Position numbers and translations under genes: made by a program
DNA from: Bacilli bacterium
GTDB taxonomy: Bacteria > Bacillota_I > Bacilli_A > RF39 > UBA660
Assembly: GCA_918219625.1 (NCBI GenBank)
Contig: CAKJXT010000065.1
Span: 1 to 7,759 of the forward strand
Direction: 5' to 3'
Length of the DNA: 7,759 bases
Shown: in pieces, positions 1 through 5,278 of the stretch
How the letters are laid out: each line of letters starts with the position of its first letter
Position numbering within the stretch: position 1 is the stretch's first letter
The notes under the pieces: generated by a model
What the model saw: only the letters and a program-made list of their open reading frames with translations
Database searches by the model: none
What the model was told of the DNA's origin: nothing

Positions 1-60
1 CCAAAAAATGATATTGATGATTTGATTAATGAATTTAAAAGGGACACAGTAACAAACTGA
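1..60 (+). CDS. C-terminal end of an unidentified protein (5' part outside window)
   Basis: The frame is open from base 1 and ends at TGA (58-60). It gives 19 residues, PKNDIDDLINEFKRDTVTN, which are acidic and helix-like. The last codons lie inside the left arm of a strong terminator hairpin, an arrangement also seen at several other genes here, which supports this being a true gene end. No family can be assigned from so short a tail. Alternatively the gene ends before the window and this open frame is chance. Confidence 0.4.
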   Translation, partial: PKNDIDDLINEFKRDTVTN

Positions 61-75
61 GTCCCTTTATTTTTA
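38..75. terminator. Bidirectional intrinsic terminator between convergent genes
   Basis: The stem AAAGGGAC-A-CAGT pairs with ACTG-A-GTCCCTTT (one A/A mismatch) around the loop AACAA. T-rich sequence follows on the plus strand (to about 75), and a shorter T run (TTTT) follows on the minus strand. It can end the left-edge plus-strand gene and minus-strand transcripts coming from trpS. Confidence 0.85.
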
Positions 76-88
76 ATTATAATCTTTT

Positions 89-274
89 TTAGTCGCCATT
101 TATATAGCTGGCTTCATCTGATTTTTTTATAATTTTGATTTGTTGTCCACTTTGTTGACCACCTTGTTGTCCACTTACTTGACCACTTACTTGACCACTT
201 TGTGTCCAAATTTGTGTTCCATCTTGTGTTCCATGGACTACATTTTGGTTTCTAAATATAACTTTAAAACTATT
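89..274 (-). pseudogene. Start-less open frame with four-residue repeats; probable gene remnant
   Basis: Between a TGA (275-277) and a TAA (89-91) this minus-strand frame reads through 61 codons with no ATG, GTG or TTG. It encodes eight four-residue units (HGTQ, DGTQ, IWTQ, SGQV, SGQV, SGQQ, GGQQ, SGQQ) followed by a protein-like tail, IKIIKKSDEASYINGD. It starts just after trpS but in another frame, so it is not a trpS extension. Gly/Gln repeats of this kind occur as linkers before C-terminal domains in some AlbA/Schlafen-type ATP-binding proteins of Bacillota (family knowledge; the link is inference). It may be the decayed end of such a gene, or simply repeat expansion. Confidence 0.35.
140..235. 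repeat. Eight tandem 12-base repeats
   Basis: Eight contiguous 12-base units on the plus strand: TTGTTGTCCACT, TTGTTGACCACC, TTGTTGTCCACT, TACTTGACCACT (twice), TTGTGTCCAAAT, TTGTGTTCCATC and TTGTGTTCCATG. Neighbouring units are the most alike, as expected from local duplication. Because 12 is divisible by three, each frame gives a four-residue repeat. Confidence 0.9.
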
Positions 275-284
275 TCATTAAATA

Positions 285-1286
285 TTAATTCTCTTCATCA
301 TATTTTATACCTATATTTCTTTTTACTTCATTTATTTTTTTAGATGCATATATTCTTGCATTATTAGCTCCACTTTCTAGTATTTCTAATAATTCTTTAC
401 TATATCTATATTTCTTATATTTTTCTTGTATTGGAAGAATAAATTCTTCTAGGATACTTGCTAAATCATTTTTAAATTCTTTATAGTTTTTATCTTTATA
501 CATATCTTCTATTTCTTTTATAGATTTATTTGTAATTGATGAATATATTGATATTAAATTAGATATTCCTGGTTTATTTATTTCATCATAATATATTTTG
601 TTTTCACTATCTGTTGTTGATTTCATTATTTTATTTTTTGTTATTTTTATATCATCTAATATAAATATTGTTCCTTTATCATTTGATGGTGATGATTTAC
701 TCATTTTTTCTAATGGATTTTGTAGGTTCATTATTCTAGCTCCTACTTCTGGTACATAGTACTCTGGTAGTTTAAAAGTATTTTTATATCTTTTATTAAA
801 TCTCTCTCCAATATCTCTTGTTATTTCTATGTGTTGGATTTGATCATTTCCTACTGGCACTATTTCAGCATCATATAGTAATATGTCTGCTGCCATTAGT
901 GTTGGATATATTAATAGTCCTAAGTCTATTCCATTTGATCCTTGTTTTTGTTTTTTAGATTTATATTGAGTCATTCTAGATAGTTCTCCTACTCTACATT
1001 GGAATGCTATTAGAAATCCTAGTTCTGTGTGTTCTAAAACATCACTTTGTACAAAGAAGTTTGTTTTTTTAGGATCTACTCCACATGCTAGATAAAGAGC
1101 TGCTAAATCTAGTATTCTATCATGAATATTTTTTGGTTCTTGATATGTAGTTAGTCCATGAAGATCTGCTATAAATATATAAGAATTATATTTATCTTGT
1201 AGTTTTATAAAGTTTTTTATTGCACCTAAATAATTTCCTAAAGTAAAATTTCCTGTAGGTTGTATTCCTGTAATCATTGTTTTCAT
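285..1286 (-). CDS. trpS: Tryptophanyl-tRNA synthetase
   Basis: A class I synthetase that charges tRNA-Trp with tryptophan in the cytoplasm. The 333 residues match the usual bacterial length. Visible signatures are the HIGH-type site in PTGNFTLGNYLGA (residues 10-22), MAADILLYDA followed by VPVGNDQ and HIEITRDIGERFN (131-163), and KMSKS at 194-198. The ATG at 1284-1286 follows the ribosome binding site AAAGGAGAG at a good distance. The gene lies behind a Trp-specific T-box leader and a tiny Trp-containing ORF, so expression should rise when uncharged tRNA-Trp accumulates. No clear terminator sits directly after the stop; the hairpin at 38-75 is the first good candidate. Confidence 0.97.
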   Translation of the reverse strand: MKTMITGIQPTGNFTLGNYLGAIKNFIKLQDKYNSYIFIADLHGLTTYQEPKNIHDRILDLAALYLACGVDPKKTNFFVQSDVLEHTELGFLIAFQCRVGELSRMTQYKSKKQKQGSNGIDLGLLIYPTLMAADILLYDAEIVPVGNDQIQHIEITRDIGERFNKRYKNTFKLPEYYVPEVGARIMNLQNPLEKMSKSSPSNDKGTIFILDDIKITKNKIMKSTTDSENKIYYDEINKPGISNLISIYSSITNKSIKEIEDMYKDKNYKEFKNDLASILEEFILPIQEKYKKYRYSKELLEILESGANNARIYASKKINEVKRNIGIKYDEEN

Positions 1287-1308
1287 ATTATCTCTCCTTT
1301 CTTTTTTT

Positions 1309-1332
1309 TTAATTTAAACACCACCGTTTCAT
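1309..1332 (-). CDS. Seven-residue Trp-containing leader peptide MKRWCLN
   Basis: ATG AAA CGG TGG TGT TTA AAT TAA, preceded by a full AGGAGG (1341-1346) eight bases upstream, a stronger site than that of trpS. It lies after the T-box terminator and ends 22 bases before the trpS ATG, so it is translated only from read-through transcripts. The single TGG matches the amino acid sensed by the T-box. It could couple translation to trpS or act as a second Trp sensor; both roles are inferred. The start context resembles that of trpS (ATGAAAC), so it could instead be a duplicated or decoy start. Confidence 0.65.
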   Translation of the reverse strand: MKRWCLN

Positions 1333-1346
1333 ATTAATCGCCTCCT

Positions 1347-1384
1347 AAAAAAAAATACTCTCATCCCAAAAATAGGACAAGAGT
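1347..1384 (-). terminator. T-box-controlled intrinsic terminator
   Basis: ACTCTTGTCC pairs with GGATGAGAGT as ten base pairs (G-U pairs included) around an eight-base loop, followed by ATTTTTTTTT. It lies directly downstream of the T-box core and ahead of the leader ORF, as expected for the tRNA-regulated terminator. Confidence 0.92.
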
Positions 1385-1579
1385 AATCTTGCTATACCAC
1401 CTATATGCTATCACATACATTCTTTATTAACGGTAAGAAACTCCGTATTCCTCTACTATTATTTCGAAGAATCTCTCATTAGTCCATTCATTAGTAATTC
1501 ATTATGTCTTTCCATCAACCAGACACTTTCTATAAACTTCATACTAACTACTTCTCTAAATCGCTGATTTGTTTAAATT
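1347..1579 (-). ncRNA. T-box leader (Trp-specific) upstream of trpS
   Basis: The predicted transcript starts near 1579. The apical Stem I has GTCT/AGAC enclosing GGTTGATGGAA. TTAGTA pairs with TACTAA below it, and an internal loop follows containing GAATGGACTAA; its TGG (1484-1486) is the Trp specifier. The T-box core AGGTGGTATAGC (1391-1402) precedes the terminator. In the T-box family, uncharged tRNA pairs with the specifier and with UGG of the core, stabilising the antiterminator so that downstream genes are transcribed. The specifier agrees with trpS downstream. Confidence 0.93.
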
Positions 1580-1585
1580 TATTGT

Positions 1586-1614
1586 ATTATAATATATTAT
1601 TTTTTTATTGTCAA
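1586..1614 (-). promoter_or_regulatory. Consensus promoter for the trpS T-box transcript
   Basis: A perfect TTGACA (1609-1614) and TATAAT (1586-1591) separated by 17 bases, reading leftward. Transcription should begin near 1579. Confidence 0.93.
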
Positions 1615-1618
1615 ATTT

Positions 1619-1644
1619 AAAAAGAAAGTCTATTTGACTTCTTT
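1619..1644 (-). terminator. Terminator of the 171-aa gene
   Basis: AAAGAAGTC pairs with GACTTTCTTT (one bulged T) around AAATA, followed by TT and an AT-rich tail. The stem overlaps the stop codon of the gene ending at 1643 and directly precedes the trpS promoter, separating the two units. Confidence 0.7.
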
Positions 1645-2158
1645 ACTTTGTTAAGTTTAGTGGAGGTTCAAATGTAACCTTACTCTCAGACGGTGTTGCG
1701 CCTATTTTTTTCGCATAAGCTTTGCTCTTTTCACGTTGATTTGGCCTTCCTTCTAAATTGTAATAAGCCTTATAATAAATACACTCAAATAATTCTCTTG
1801 CTTTTTTTGGCATTTCTATTTTATTTTCATCCCAGTAGCCGAATCCAGCTGAACTTCTCATAACCTTATCTATTCTTATTCCTTTTACTTTGCATGGTAT
1901 AGAAATATAATCGTCTTGGCTATACATTGTATCTAGAAAGTTGACATATATTTGAACTTTTCCATTTATCCAATACGCAGTGACATAGACCGCTGTAAGG
2001 TTTTTATTTTTATATTCTTCAGTCCATATTAGATTTTTTATACATTCAGAAAGAGTATTTTGTTCTTCTTCTGTTAATCTTTTAACTCTGTCTTCAGGAA
2101 CTTCAGGTTTAATGGTTAATTCACTAATTATAGCTTTAAGTTTTTCTCTTAATCCCAT
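1643..2158 (-). CDS. Hypothetical protein, 171 aa
   Basis: I do not recognise this family. The start ATG has AAGGGG seven bases upstream and a perfect promoter further up, so it is a real gene. The protein looks soluble, with no signal peptide or membrane segment. It has a helical, charged N-terminus (1-50), a middle beta-rich part (about 55-105, with VYVTAYWINGKVQIYVNF), and a helical basic C-terminal part (112-150) ending in a proline-containing tail. Cysteines at about 39, 88 and 126 show no metal-binding spacing. Its base composition is less AT-rich than trpS by eye. It is transcribed alone, between its own promoter and terminator. Confidence 0.85.
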   Translation of the reverse strand: MGLREKLKAIISELTIKPEVPEDRVKRLTEEEQNTLSECIKNLIWTEEYKNKNLTAVYVTAYWINGKVQIYVNFLDTMYSQDDYISIPCKVKGIRIDKVMRSSAGFGYWDENKIEMPKKARELFECIYYKAYYNLEGRPNQREKSKAYAKKIGATPSESKVTFEPPLNLTK

Positions 2159-2184
2159 AATACTTCCCCTTTTAATGTGTTGAT

Positions 2185-2213
2185 ATTATATATTTATTTT
2201 ACTGCTTTGTCAA
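2185..2213 (-). promoter_or_regulatory. Consensus promoter of the 171-aa gene
   Basis: TTGACA (2208-2213) and TATAAT (2185-2190), spacer 17 bases, both perfect, reading leftward towards the ATG at 2158. Confidence 0.92.
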
Positions 2214-2233
2214 ATTTTGATAAATATGTTCAT

Positions 2234-2258
2234 AAAAAAAGAGAATTGAATTCTCTTA
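2234..2258 (-). terminator. Terminator of the prealbumin-like gene
   Basis: AAGAGAAT-TCA-ATTCTCTT followed by a T run on the minus strand. Its left arm overlaps the TAA stop (2256-2258) of the 177-aa gene. Confidence 0.9.
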
Positions 2259-2789
2259 GTTTAAAGTTAATGTACCTGATTCAATTGGTAGGTTTGTATA
2301 GTTTGAATCTGTTAAATTAATTGTTCTTGTAGCTCCTGGTTGGTTTGTTATTTCTAGCGTTGATGTTTGTGTTGTTAAAGATGTACTTTGAACTGTTTGA
2401 TCAAATTCATGATCACCGTCTGAAGCAGTTTGCTTATAATATACTAGAGGTGCGTTTGTAGCGTCAAATGGTACATTATTAAATACTGCATCACCATTTG
2501 TATCTGATGTTATTGCTGTTCCATATTCATTCCCCGCTGAGTCTGTTCTTATGAAAGTTGCTCCTACAATTGGGGTTCCTGTTGTTGTTCCATCTTCTGT
2601 TACATGTAAAGTTAATGTACCAGTTGCTGAAATTGTAAATGCATATGTATTTGTTCCTGCTTCTACAGTAACACTACTTGGATTAATTGATGTATTATCA
2701 TAACCTGTTACTGTTGATGTTACAGTATAAGTACCGTTTATTAATTCTCCTGTTCCTGTACCATTATTGATATTAATTACTTTTGACAA
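2256..2789 (-). CDS. Prealbumin/Cna-B-like beta protein, 177 aa, no signal peptide
   Basis: A Thr/Asn/Gly-rich all-beta protein. Residues 16-57 form one small beta unit (GTYTVTSTVTGYDN onward). Residues 58-157 resemble a SpaA/Cna-B or carboxypeptidase-regulatory prealbumin fold, with GTPIVGATFIRTDSAG, TNGDAVFNNVPF and a later strand VYYKQT. In classical Cna-B domains the first strand carries a Lys for an isopeptide bond; here the place reads GATF, without that Lys. There is no signal peptide, LPXTG motif or membrane anchor. The start is TTG (2787-2789), with AAAGGAGA eight bases upstream. It overlaps the preceding gene by 17 bases, suggesting translational coupling. The C-terminus TINLTDSNYTNLPIESGTLT resembles the neighbour's. 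Function unknown. Confidence 0.85.
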   Translation of the reverse strand: MSKVININNGTGTGELINGTYTVTSTVTGYDNTSINPSSVTVEAGTNTYAFTISATGTLTLHVTEDGTTTGTPIVGATFIRTDSAGNEYGTAITSDTNGDAVFNNVPFDATNAPLVYYKQTASDGDHEFDQTVQSTSLTTQTSTLEITNQPGATRTINLTDSNYTNLPIESGTLTLN

Positions 2790-3117
2790 AAGTCATCTCT
2801 CCTTTTTCTATAGGTAGATTATAATAAAAATCTACTAATGAAATAGTGACAGTATTATCAATTATAGAATGTTTAAATATGAATACATATTTACATTTTT
2901 TTGTTACATATAGATATGTATTTATTACTTCATTTAGGAAATGTGCTTCTGTTTTATATATATTGTTTTCTATTAAGTCTACATTTATTTCTCCATTATA
3001 TGTTATTCCTTCAAATATTTTTTTATTTTTAAAAAATATTTTTACTTTTACTTGGTATTTATTATTATAACCTGCACCTATAAATTTTAATGTTTTTATA
3101 TCACCATCACCTTTCAA
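2773..3117 (-). CDS. Hypothetical small beta-rich protein, 114 aa, with NLPIE tail
   Basis: I do not recognise this protein. It is rich in Lys, Ile, Tyr and Phe, with alternating beta-type segments (YQVKVKIFF, KYVFIF, TVTISLV) and no signal peptide. Its tail, ISLVDFYYNLPIEKGEMT (residues 92-109), matches the tail of the following 177-aa protein, so the two may be related or share a binding module. The DNA for its NLPIEKGE also supplies the ribosome site of the next gene. The 5' end is uncertain. TTG at 3117 lacks a good ribosome site and lies about at the start point of a TATAAT at 3121-3126. The frame stays open upstream to a stop near 3157. The N-terminus could be longer or start at another non-ATG codon. 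Confidence 0.7.
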   Translation of the reverse strand: MKGDGDIKTLKFIGAGYNNKYQVKVKIFFKNKKIFEGITYNGEINVDLIENNIYKTEAHFLNEVINTYLYVTKKCKYVFIFKHSIIDNTVTISLVDFYYNLPIEKGEMTFVKSN

Positions 3118-3120
3118 TTT

Positions 3121-3126
3121 ATTATA
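3121..3126 (-). promoter_or_regulatory. Possible -10 box ahead of the two NLPIE-tail genes
   Basis: TATAAT on the minus strand, the first good -10 after the terminator at 3162-3185. The best -35 at suitable distance (TTTATC) is poor. Transcription from it would begin near 3114, at or beyond the TTG start codon, so either this is not the promoter or the annotated start is wrong. Confidence 0.4.
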
Positions 3127-3161
3127 TACAGGTTTTATATTTTGATAAATTATTTATACCT

Positions 3162-3185
3162 AAAAAAGAGACTAATGTCCCTTTT
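3162..3185 (-). terminator. Terminator of the 430-aa gene
   Basis: AAAAGGGAC-ATTA-GTCTCTTTT, nine pairs with one G-U, then more T. The hairpin loop and right arm contain the TAG stop (3172-3174). Confidence 0.9.
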
Positions 3186-4464
3186 CTTGATTTTTTATTG
3201 TATATACAAGTACTTTTTGTTTTGGATTTTGTTGTAATTGTTCTTCAGTTTCACATGGTTGTAAATCAGTCATATAGTAATTCTCATCAAATTTATATTC
3301 AAAAACGCATTTTTCTACTTTAGTATTATTTGATATTTTTTGATTTATAGTTTGTTGTAGTTCAACTTCTGTTTTTGCTATTTCATTTATTAATTCTTCT
3401 ATTGCTTTTTTATTATTTTTTCTCTTTATTAATTCACTTTCTAATTCAGCCACCGCAGGTTCTGCGTTCTTATTTTGCTTTTTAATATTTAATGCACAAG
3501 CAACTGTACTTATCGTAAATGGCGTTAATAAAGTTATTAGAGTTTGAAGAGGCGTTCTAACTTCATTAAGGTTGACTGCAAATTTCAATGATAGTGGCGC
3601 AAGCGCAAAAGCAGTGAATAATGATGCTCGTAATAATGTTTTTTTCAATATAGGGCCTGAGTATTTATACAATTCATTTTCCAATGTCATATCATCTAAT
3701 TTTTTATAACATTTATCAAGCTTTTCCCTTAATTTCGCTATTTCTTTTGTATGTTCTTGGCCGGTTTTAGATACAATTTCTTCTTCATTTTCTTGTTTTT
3801 GGTGTTTTTTTAATTCTTCTATTGCTGTATTTAGTGCTTTTTCTTTATTTTTTAATTTTGTTATTTCTATTAATGGGCCTATCGTTTTTTTAAAAATTTC
3901 TGGTTCGGTGTATTTTTTTTCAGTTTGTTTTGTCTCTTCTATTTCTGCTTCTGAAGCTGGAGATTCATCTGCTTTTTCCCTAGCCTTTTTTATTAGTTTT
4001 TTTATATTAGCTGCTGTTGAAGCTAGAAATCCACTTGTTTTTTCCCTAACCTTTTTTATTAGTTTTTTTATATTAACTGCTGTTGAAGCTGGAGATTCAT
4101 CTGCTTTTTCCCTAGCCTTTTCTGTTTGTTTTTTTTTATTACCTGTTTCTGAATCTTGAGATCTACCCGCTTTTTTCATTAATATTGTTTTACTAACTGC
4201 TGCTGAAGCTAGAGATCCACCCGCTATGATACCGGCAGAAAGTTCAGTGGGTATACTTATACTACCATTACCATACAAAGCCGATATTGTTCCAAATAAA
4301 GTTAAGTATGGAATAATTGAATAGAACACCGCTAAAGTGGTGTTTGTTCCATCTTGACACTTTATTAATTTATCTTTGTTTTTATCTTTAGAAAGCACAT
4401 ATATTTGTGTTTTAATCTCTTTTATTTTTTCTTGTAATTCTTCAATTCTTTTATCATATTCCAT
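3172..4464 (-). CDS. Coiled-coil membrane protein with internal 22-residue repeats, 430 aa
   Basis: I do not recognise a named family. Order of parts: helical charged N-terminus (1-35); hydrophobic segments at about 43-63 and 75-95; a Lys/Glu/Ala repeat region (83-184); a long charged coiled coil (about 200-262); a second hydrophobic pair at about 276-297 and 305-326; another coiled coil (336-376); and a mixed C-terminal tail (380-430) with Cys 386 and 404. There is no cleavable signal. The two hydrophobic hairpins suggest an inner-membrane protein with the coiled coils on one side, a scaffold-like layout (inference). The ATG has GGAG upstream and a promoter at 4489-4517. It is a single-gene unit next to the vWA gene. 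Confidence 0.88.
   Translation of the reverse strand: MEYDKRIEELQEKIKEIKTQIYVLSKDKNKDKLIKCQDGTNTTLAVFYSIIPYLTLFGTISALYGNGSISIPTELSAGIIAGGSLASAAVSKTILMKKAGRSQDSETGNKKKQTEKAREKADESPASTAVNIKKLIKKVREKTSGFLASTAANIKKLIKKAREKADESPASEAEIEETKQTEKKYTEPEIFKKTIGPLIEITKLKNKEKALNTAIEELKKHQKQENEEEIVSKTGQEHTKEIAKLREKLDKCYKKLDDMTLENELYKYSGPILKKTLLRASLFTAFALAPLSLKFAVNLNEVRTPLQTLITLLTPFTISTVACALNIKKQNKNAEPAVAELESELIKRKNNKKAIEELINEIAKTEVELQQTINQKISNNTKVEKCVFEYKFDENYYMTDLQPCETEEQLQQNPKQKVLVYTIKNQEKGH
3913..4218 (-). repeat. Intragenic 66-base repeats in the 430-aa gene
   Basis: Two adjacent 66-base units (4033-4098 and 3967-4032) encode ESPAS- and GFLAS-headed 22-residue units ending in NIKKLIKK(V/A)REK. A degenerate partial unit (3913-3966) follows. 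A diverged copy at 4153-4218 (GSLASAAVSKTILMKKAGRSQ) coincides with the end of the second hydrophobic segment. The plus-strand marker TGTTGAAGCT recurs at 4015 and 4081, exactly 66 bases apart, with variants at 3949 and 4201. Confidence 0.85.
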
Positions 4465-4488
4465 AAAATTATCTCCGTCCCATTCTAT

Positions 4489-4517
4489 ATGGTATCAAAT
4501 ATGATTTATTAAGTAAA
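4489..4517 (-). promoter_or_regulatory. Promoter of the 430-aa gene
   Basis: TTTACT (4512-4517), 17-base spacer, TACCAT (4489-4494) preceded by TGA, an extended -10 pattern. It lies between the vWA terminator and the ATG at 4464. Confidence 0.6.
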
Positions 4518-4528
4518 TATTTTTAATG

Positions 4529-4550
4529 AAAAAAGAGACAATTGTCTCTT
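4529..4550 (-). terminator. Terminator of the vWA gene
   Basis: Perfect AAGAGAC-AATT-GTCTCTT followed by a T run on the minus strand; the arm touches the TAA stop at 4549-4551. Confidence 0.93.
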
Positions 4551-5172
4551 ACCATTCTATTGTTTCATCTGTTTTGTTTTCTTCTATGTAGTCTTCTAGT
4601 TCTTCTTTCCATGTATCATCAATACATTCTTCTTTATAGAATTTTTGACTTGCTCTAAACATTGCTCCGAATAATTTGGATATTCCTTTTTTATCTTTTC
4701 TGTAGTTAGCTATATTAGATTTACAGATTCCTAAATCTTGTCCTTCACTATATGAGTCTATATTTGCGCCTATATACATGAATTCCCATTTTTCATGACC
4801 TTTTATCATTTCTCTTATTTGGTCTTTTTTGAATTTACATGAAGCATTTTCTAATCCATCTGTTGTAATAATAAATAATACTTTTTCTGGTTTTTGCTTT
4901 TCCATAAATTTAATTGTTTTTCCTATTGCGTCTAATAAGGCAGTACATCCTCTAACATAGTATTGTTTTTTTGTTAATTCTTTAACTTCTTTAACTTCTT
5001 GTCTTTTAGTTATCATTTCGTATTGATCATCAAATAGAACTGTTGTTATTTTTGCGTTCTTGTTTTTGAAGTTTTCAATATAACTATTGTATCCTCCTAT
5101 TGTATCTTCTTCTGCTCCTCTCATTGATCCACTTCTGTCTAGTATAAAGACTACATCCATTAATTTTTCCAT
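4549..5172 (-). CDS. Cytosolic von Willebrand factor A (vWA) domain protein, 207 aa
   Basis: A stand-alone vWA domain with a complete metal-ion-dependent adhesion site: DRSGS at residues 12-16, Thr 77 in RGCTALLDA, and Asp 105 in ITTDGLEN. There is no signal peptide or membrane segment, so it acts in the cytoplasm, most likely as a Mg-dependent protein-interaction module. Small cytosolic vWA proteins of this type, with the YYVRGxTALLDA and GANIDS motifs, are widespread in Bacillota and of unclear role (family knowledge). The ATG follows AAGGAGATG. The upstream promoter is not sharp; TATGAT is a possible -10. It is divergent from a helix-turn-helix gene across a short shared region, so that protein may control it or be its partner. 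Confidence 0.92.
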   Translation of the reverse strand: MEKLMDVVFILDRSGSMRGAEEDTIGGYNSYIENFKNKNAKITTVLFDDQYEMITKRQEVKEVKELTKKQYYVRGCTALLDAIGKTIKFMEKQKPEKVLFIITTDGLENASCKFKKDQIREMIKGHEKWEFMYIGANIDSYSEGQDLGICKSNIANYRKDKKGISKLFGAMFRASQKFYKEECIDDTWKEELEDYIEENKTDETIEW

Positions 5173-5227
5173 TTTAACATCTCCTTTTCACATATATCAT
5201 ATAATATTTATTTAGTTAATTGGTCTC

Positions 5228-5256
5228 TTAACAAGCGACATTTTATGTGCTAAAAT
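5228..5256 (+). promoter_or_regulatory. Promoter of the helix-turn-helix gene, in the divergent intergenic region
   Basis: TTAACA (5228-5233), 17-base spacer, TAAAAT (5251-5256) preceded by TGC (extended -10). Transcription would begin near 5263. A short inverted repeat, GTTAA-N8-TTAAC (5215-5232), overlaps the -35 and is a possible operator for control of both divergent genes; that role is only inferred. Confidence 0.7.
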
Positions 5257-5278
5257 AATGGTATATAAAGGTGATTTT

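Noticed and set aside
108..240. Another minus frame of the repeat reads as a run of Trp codons close to trpS, tempting as a Trp attenuator
   Set aside because: It lies downstream of trpS, has no start codon or ribosome site, and the periodic TGG is a by-product of the 12-base unit.
140..343. Plus-strand 67-residue open frame rich in Leu and Thr
   Set aside because: It is the antisense reading of the 12-base repeat and of the trpS 3' end, has no ribosome site, and would overlap trpS.
5258..5278. ATG at 5258 as start of the helix-turn-helix gene
   Set aside because: It precedes the predicted transcription start and has no ribosome site; ATG 5279 has AAAGGTGA in front.
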